Shown piece after piece: positions 60,095-64,000 of a stretch of 64,000 bases of DNA; within the stretch, counting starts at the first letter, position 1, and the number at the start of each line of letters is the position of its first letter. The position numbers were made by a program, and so were the translations under genes. Under the pieces are notes generated by a model. The model did no database searches. It saw nothing but the letters and a program-made list of their open reading frames with translations, and was not told where the DNA came from. Source of the stretch: Faecalispora sporosphaeroides DSM 1294. Lineage in GTDB: Bacteria > Bacillota > Clostridia > Oscillospirales > Acutalibacteraceae. The stretch is taken from NCBI GenBank assembly GCA_000383295.1, contig KB911069.1, forward strand, positions 188,728 to 252,727, given 5' to 3'.

Positions 60095-61327
60095 ATGACA
60101 CGTTCTGAGCAGTTGTTTGAGGAAGCGGCCCAGTATATTCCAGGCGGGGTGAACAACCCGCTGCGTTCCTTTGCGGGAATGGGGCAGCCCCTCCGCTTTA
60201 TCCGCCGTGCGGATGAATCCCGTGTTTACGATGTGGACGGTCACGTTTATATTGATTTTGTGTGCTCCGGGGGCGCCGCGCTGCTGGGTCACAACCCGCC
60301 CCTGGTGAAAAAAGCTGTGCTCGAGGCCGTTCAGAACGGCCTGAATTACGAGGCCTGTGCAGAAGCCGAGCTGAAGCTGGCGAAGCTGATCGTTCAGCTG
60401 GTTCCGTCCGTCCAGATGGTGCGCATGGTCAGCTCCGTTACCGAAGCGGTTTTGAGCGCGGTTTGTGCGGCGCGCAGCGCGACGGGCAGAAAGCGCCTGA
60501 TCCGGTTTGCCGGGTGCCGCCACGGCGGCTTTGACACGGCGGAGGGGGATCCCTCCGGCGTTTCTTTGCTCTGCGGCGGCGGTCAGGATGTGCTTGAGGC
60601 GCAATACAATGACCTGAGCAGTGTCGAACGCCTGTTGGAAGAAAACAAGGGGCAGGTTGCAGCGGTAATCATAGAGCCGCTGGCGGCCCACATGGGAGTC
60701 ATCGAACCGGAACCGGAGTTTTTACAGGGCCTGCGAAGGCTTTGCGGCCAGAGCGGTACCATTCTGATTTTTGATGAGACGGTTACGGGATTTCGGCTGG
60801 CTCTTGGCGGCGCACAGGAATACTATGGAGTAAAGCCGGATATGACTATCTTCGGAGAGATCCTCGGGGCGGGGCTGCCGGCGGGCGCCCTTGGCGGGAG
60901 CAGGGCGATCATGGAGCAGCTGGCCCCCGTGGGGCCTGTGTACCAGGCGGACGCCTGCAACGGAAATCCGGTGGCGATGGCGGCGGGCTTTGCGCAGCTG
61001 AGTTCGGTGCTCAACCAGCCGCTGTTATATGAAAAACTGGCGAGAGAGGGAGAAGCGCTGCGGGCGGGCCTGCGCGAGCTGTTCCCCGAATGCACGGTCG
61101 GTGGAGTCGGCTCCATCAGCAGCCTGCTCTTCACGCCCGGCCCGGTGAAACATGACAGGGATGCCAAACGCGGAGATCAAGGGCAGTTTGCCCGCTATTT
61201 TTCGCACATGCTGCAAAACGGTATTTTTATGATGCCGTCTCAGTTCGAGCCTGTTTTTCTCTCCGGTGCTCACACAGAGCGCGATGTGGAAATGTTTTTG
61301 GAGGCCTCTGCCGAATTTTTGGCGTGA
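60095..61327 (+). CDS. HemL (glutamate-1-semialdehyde aminomutase) homologue lacking the PLP lysine
   Basis: A 410-residue protein aligning along its length with HemL: FEEAAQYIPGGVNNPLRSF, LLGHNPPLVKKA, VIIEPLAAHMGVIEPEP, IFDETVTGFRLALGGAQEYY (the Asp that binds the PLP nitrogen is kept), and GPVYQADACNGNPVAMAAG. The lysine that forms the PLP aldimine, in TxGKIIGGG, is Glu255 here (TIFGEILGAG; codon GAG). NSGTEA reads SSVTEA, and CYHGH reads CRHGG. It cannot act as a normal PLP enzyme. It lies 101 bases after the HemC-like gene, same strand. Site: GGGAGAAATCAATTT before ATG. Confidence 0.85.
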   Translation: MTRSEQLFEEAAQYIPGGVNNPLRSFAGMGQPLRFIRRADESRVYDVDGHVYIDFVCSGGAALLGHNPPLVKKAVLEAVQNGLNYEACAEAELKLAKLIVQLVPSVQMVRMVSSVTEAVLSAVCAARSATGRKRLIRFAGCRHGGFDTAEGDPSGVSLLCGGGQDVLEAQYNDLSSVERLLEENKGQVAAVIIEPLAAHMGVIEPEPEFLQGLRRLCGQSGTILIFDETVTGFRLALGGAQEYYGVKPDMTIFGEILGAGLPAGALGGSRAIMEQLAPVGPVYQADACNGNPVAMAAGFAQLSSVLNQPLLYEKLAREGEALRAGLRELFPECTVGGVGSISSLLFTPGPVKHDRDAKRGDQGQFARYFSHMLQNGIFMMPSQFEPVFLSGAHTERDVEMFLEASAEFLA

Positions 61328-61348
61328 TTGAAAAAATATTTTTAAAAA

Positions 61349-61363
61349 TAATAATTATTCTTA
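61349..61363 (+). promoter_or_regulatory. PerR-like operator
   Basis: TAATAATTATTCTTA matches the PerR consensus TTATAATNATTATAA at 11 of 14 defined positions. It ends nine bases before the -35 of ahpC. Confidence 0.55.
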
Positions 61364-61371
61364 AAAATCTA

Positions 61372-61400
61372 TTGAAATTCAGACAAACTTCCTGTATACT
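61372..61400 (+). promoter_or_regulatory. Promoter of ahpC
   Basis: TTGAAA (61372-61377), 17-base spacer, TATACT (61395-61400). Confidence 0.8.
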
Positions 61401-61467
61401 AGGTGTTAGTAAAGAATAACTGCGAAAGCAGTTTCAAAATTCATGAAGGTACAGGAGGTAAATTGAT

Positions 61468-62034
61468 ATGACAAACTTAATTGGACGTGAACTCCCGGAT
61501 TTCAAACTGCAGGCGTATCATCAGGGTGAATTCAAGGAGGTCTCCCGCGAGGATTTGAATGGCCAGTGGAGCATCCTGTTTTTCTACCCGGCGGATTTTT
61601 CCTTCGTTTGCCCGACAGAGCTCGGCGATCTGGCGGATCATTACAGCGATTTTAAGAAGATCGGCGTAGAGGTGTATTCCGTATCGACCGATAGCCAGTA
61701 TGTCCATAAGGCCTGGGCGGATGCCTCCGAAACCATCAAGAAAATTCAGTATCCCATGCTGGCCGACCGGGCCGGGGCGCTCTCGAAAGAGCTGGGGATT
61801 TATGTGGAATCCGGCGGTCTGGCGCTGCGCGGCACCTTTATCGCAAATCCTCAGGGCAAGATTGTCGCCTACGAGGTGAATGATCTGGGAATCGGCCGAA
61901 ATGCAGAGGAGGTTCTGCGCAAGGTGCAGGCCGCTCAGTTTGTCGATAAACACGGCGACCAGGTTTGCCCCGCCAAGTGGAAGCCCGGCGAGGAGACTCT
62001 TTCTCCCAGCCTGAATCTGGTTGGTAAGCTGTAA
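61468..62034 (+). CDS. ahpC: Alkyl hydroperoxide reductase C (2-Cys peroxiredoxin)
   Basis: A 188-residue peroxiredoxin. Peroxidatic Cys in FYPADFSFVCPTELGDLAD, resolving Cys in GDQVCPAKWKPGEETL. It reduces peroxides and is re-reduced by an AhpF-type enzyme, encoded next. Site: AGGAGGTAAATTGAT before ATG. The promoter and PerR-like box upstream suggest peroxide induction. Confidence 0.97.
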   Translation: MTNLIGRELPDFKLQAYHQGEFKEVSREDLNGQWSILFFYPADFSFVCPTELGDLADHYSDFKKIGVEVYSVSTDSQYVHKAWADASETIKKIQYPMLADRAGALSKELGIYVESGGLALRGTFIANPQGKIVAYEVNDLGIGRNAEEVLRKVQAAQFVDKHGDQVCPAKWKPGEETLSPSLNLVGKL

Positions 62035-62192
62035 GAAAAGAAAATCCGATTGCCTTCTAAAAGCGAACGGAAGAAAAACGGCGATTTTCTTCCCTCCCCA
62101 AACAGGGAAGAGAGTAAAATCTTTTGTACAATGTGAATCAACAGGCCGCTGCCGGAATGGCGGCGGCCATTTTTAAAGAGGAGTCTGACAAT

Positions 62193-63869
62193 ATGAATCC
62201 GATTTATGATCTGATTATTATCGGGGCCGGCAGTGCGGGGCTGGCTGCCGGTGTTTATGCGGGGCGTGCAAAGCTCAAAACGCTGATTCTCGAGAAAAGC
62301 AATCCGGGCGGCCAGGTGGGGAATACCGCAGAGGTTGTGAACTACCCTGGCATCCGCAGAACAGGCGGCCCGGAGCTTGTCGAAGAAATGAAGAATCACG
62401 TCCGGGATTTTGGCGTAAAGATTGAAACGGCAGAGATTGAGCGGGTGGAATTATCCGGGGAGATCAAGAAGCTCTATTCCTCCTCCGGAACGTACCAAAG
62501 CCGCGCGGTGATCATCGCGACCGGGGCGTCGCCCCGCCGCGGCGGCTTTGAAGGGGAGGACCTTTACAGCGGGCACGGCGTCGCCTACTGCGCCACCTGC
62601 GACGGCGAATTTTTCAGCGGGCTCGATATTTTCGTGGTCGGGGGCGGTTATGCCGCGGCGGAGGAGGCGATTTACCTGACCCGTTTTGCCAAATCGGTCA
62701 CGATCGTCATCCGCGGCAAAGATTTCAGCTGTGCGAGAACAGTGGCGGAAAAAGCGATCGCGCATCCGAAGATCACTGTAAAGTATAACACCCTGCTTGA
62801 AAAGGTAGAGGGCGACAGCCTGCCGCGCCGGGCGTATTTCAAGGATAAGCTGACCGGGGAAACCAGCGTGTATGACGCCGGGGAAAAGGGAACATTCGGC
62901 GTGTTCGTCTTTGTGGGGTACGACCCTGCGACCGAGCTGTTCCGCGGTGAGGTGGAAATGGACGAGGACGGGTATATTCTCACCGACGACGCCATGCGCA
63001 CCAATGTGCCGGGCGTTTTTGCCGCCGGCGACCTGCGCCCGAAGCTGCTCCGCCAGATCGTTACCGCGGTGGCCGACGGCGCGGTGGCGGCCACTTCGGC
63101 CGAAAAGTATATCACCGGGGAAAAGGAACGCCTGGGTCTTCCGATGTTTGAGGAGGACGCGGCAACGGCGGAGCCGGAGCCGGAACAAAAGCCGGAAAAA
63201 GCGGAGAACTCTGCCTCCGCTTCCGATGGAGCGTATTTGGACGGCGAGCTGAAGGAGCAGCTGGCACAGGTATTCCAGCGCCTGAAAAGAGAAATGACGA
63301 TCGTCACGGTAGTCGATCCGTCGAATCAGAAGTCTCTGGAGCTGGAGGGCTTCCTCCGCGAAATAGAGCCGCTGAGCGATCTGATTCACCTGCGCGTGCT
63401 GCAAAAGGGAGAGGACCCCGGGCTGGAGCAGTCGCTTGGAATCGAACGCTACCCCGTCGCCGCTTTTCTGGATGAGAACGGCCGTTTCAGCGGGGTGAAG
63501 TTCAGCGGGATTCCCGGCGGACACGAAATCAATTCGTTCGTCCTGGGGATTCTCCATTTGGCTGCGGAGGATAAGCTGACTGCGGAGCAGATTGAGAAAA
63601 TCCGGCAGCTTCCCCCGAACACGACGCTGAAGGTGGGCGTGACGCTTGCTTGCCCGTATTGCCCCGATGTTGTCGCGGCGGCCCATTCCATTGCGATTGC
63701 GAGCGGCGGAAACGTGACGGCAGAAATGATGGATGTGGCGTTGTTCCCGGATATTCGGGAGAAATATCACATCATGAGCGTTCCTGCTCTGATCGTCAAC
63801 GGCAACGAGCAGGCCACCTTTGGGGCGCAGTCATTCGATCAGGTTCTTCAAAAAGTTTTGGAGGGATGA
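62193..63869 (+). CDS. Permuted AhpF: thioredoxin reductase domain fused to C-terminal AhpF-type glutaredoxin-like module
   Basis: A 558-residue flavoprotein. Residues 1-310 are a thioredoxin-reductase-like domain: IIIGAGSAGLAAGVYAGRAK, the redox pair in YCATCDGEFF, VVGGGYAAAEEAIYL and GVFAAGDLRPK. After a Glu/Pro/Ala linker (330-355), residues ~360-558 are the tandem thioredoxin fold of the AhpF N-terminal domain, with CPYC in TLACPYCPDVVAAAHSIA. In classical AhpF the order is the reverse. It most likely reduces AhpC. ATG at 62193 follows AGAGGAGTCTGACAAT. Confidence 0.92.
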   Translation: MNPIYDLIIIGAGSAGLAAGVYAGRAKLKTLILEKSNPGGQVGNTAEVVNYPGIRRTGGPELVEEMKNHVRDFGVKIETAEIERVELSGEIKKLYSSSGTYQSRAVIIATGASPRRGGFEGEDLYSGHGVAYCATCDGEFFSGLDIFVVGGGYAAAEEAIYLTRFAKSVTIVIRGKDFSCARTVAEKAIAHPKITVKYNTLLEKVEGDSLPRRAYFKDKLTGETSVYDAGEKGTFGVFVFVGYDPATELFRGEVEMDEDGYILTDDAMRTNVPGVFAAGDLRPKLLRQIVTAVADGAVAATSAEKYITGEKERLGLPMFEEDAATAEPEPEQKPEKAENSASASDGAYLDGELKEQLAQVFQRLKREMTIVTVVDPSNQKSLELEGFLREIEPLSDLIHLRVLQKGEDPGLEQSLGIERYPVAAFLDENGRFSGVKFSGIPGGHEINSFVLGILHLAAEDKLTAEQIEKIRQLPPNTTLKVGVTLACPYCPDVVAAAHSIAIASGGNVTAEMMDVALFPDIREKYHIMSVPALIVNGNEQATFGAQSFDQVLQKVLEG

Positions 63870-63890
63870 TTTCCACCCATCCTGTTTTTC

Positions 63891-63929
63891 AGAGCTCCCG
63901 GCCAATCAGGCTGGGAGCTCTGTTTTTTT
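63891..63929 (+). terminator. Terminator of the ahpC operon
   Basis: AGAGCTCCC pairs with GGGAGCTCT (inner GGCC/GGCT), followed by TTTTTTT. The last 70 bases of the window are AT-rich with no gene. Confidence 0.88.
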
Positions 63930-64000
63930 GAACCTCTTTCGTCTCAGCCGCTTTTATGTCCGCTTTTAGAGATAATTGTAAACTAAATATATTTTTATAG

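Overview
The window comes from a moderately GC-rich, low-complexity-free chromosome of an anaerobic Firmicute. Evidence: AGGAGG-type Shine-Dalgarno sites, frequent TTG/GTG starts, TTGACA/TATAAT-type promoters with 17-base spacers, a FabK/FabT/FabH type II fatty acid operon, a group-B-like [FeFe] hydrogenase, a LexA box of the Bacillus/Clostridium type and a PerR-like box. The gene content fits a clostridium of the Ruminococcaceae/Oscillospiraceae type; I cannot name the species. It reads as ordinary chromosome, with no phage, intact insertion sequence or CRISPR array.

Layout. 1-14.1 kb holds housekeeping genes: a DUF4261 protein, an EamA transporter, typA, a DEDDh exonuclease, pgeF, a PflA-like radical SAM gene, rodA, tsaE-tsaB-rpiB-upp behind a 6S-like structured RNA, a decayed XRE regulator, a YitT protein, a zinc phospholipase C-like protein and a GlcG/HbpS protein. 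14.4-18.3 kb holds a giant Sel1-repeat protein and a small CxxC-repeat protein. 18.4-39.6 kb is a complete glycyl-radical-enzyme bacterial microcompartment (GRM) locus. 39.8-49.5 kb holds a Ctc/L25 protein, SOS-controlled dinB, a DUF998 protein, tRNA-Thr and tRNA-Asp, an XpaC-like protein, three tandem 19-residue micropeptide genes, a hydrogenase, an HD protein and a TtcA-like ATPase. 49.6-58.8 kb is a minus-strand fatty acid operon (acpP-accD-accA-fabH-fabK-NMO-fabD-fabG-fabF-fabZ-fabT). 59.1-61.3 kb holds HemC-like and HemL-like genes that have both lost their catalytic residue. 61.3-63.9 kb holds ahpC and a domain-permuted AhpF-like reductase behind a PerR-like box.

How the microcompartment works. 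A B12-independent diol dehydratase (the glycyl radical enzyme) and its radical-SAM activase probably convert 1,2-propanediol (or glycerol) to the aldehyde inside a shell of BMC-H, BMC-T and BMC-P proteins (PduU, PduB, two PduA/J, a tailed BMC-H, PduN, PduT). Two CoA-acylating aldehyde dehydrogenases, an iron alcohol dehydrogenase (PduQ) and PduL dismutate the aldehyde to alcohol and acyl phosphate. PduS/PduT may carry electrons, and a locus-borne MetK can supply SAM for the activase. Control appears to be by an AraC-type response regulator paired with a PocR-domain kinase homologue that lacks its phospho-accepting histidine.

Most unusual items: the three Cys-flanked micropeptides at 44.65-44.94 kb with their own promoter and terminator; the HemC/HemL pseudoenzyme pair; the pseudokinase of the microcompartment locus; and a BMC-H shell protein with a disordered tail ending in AT-hook-like Gly-Arg-Pro motifs.
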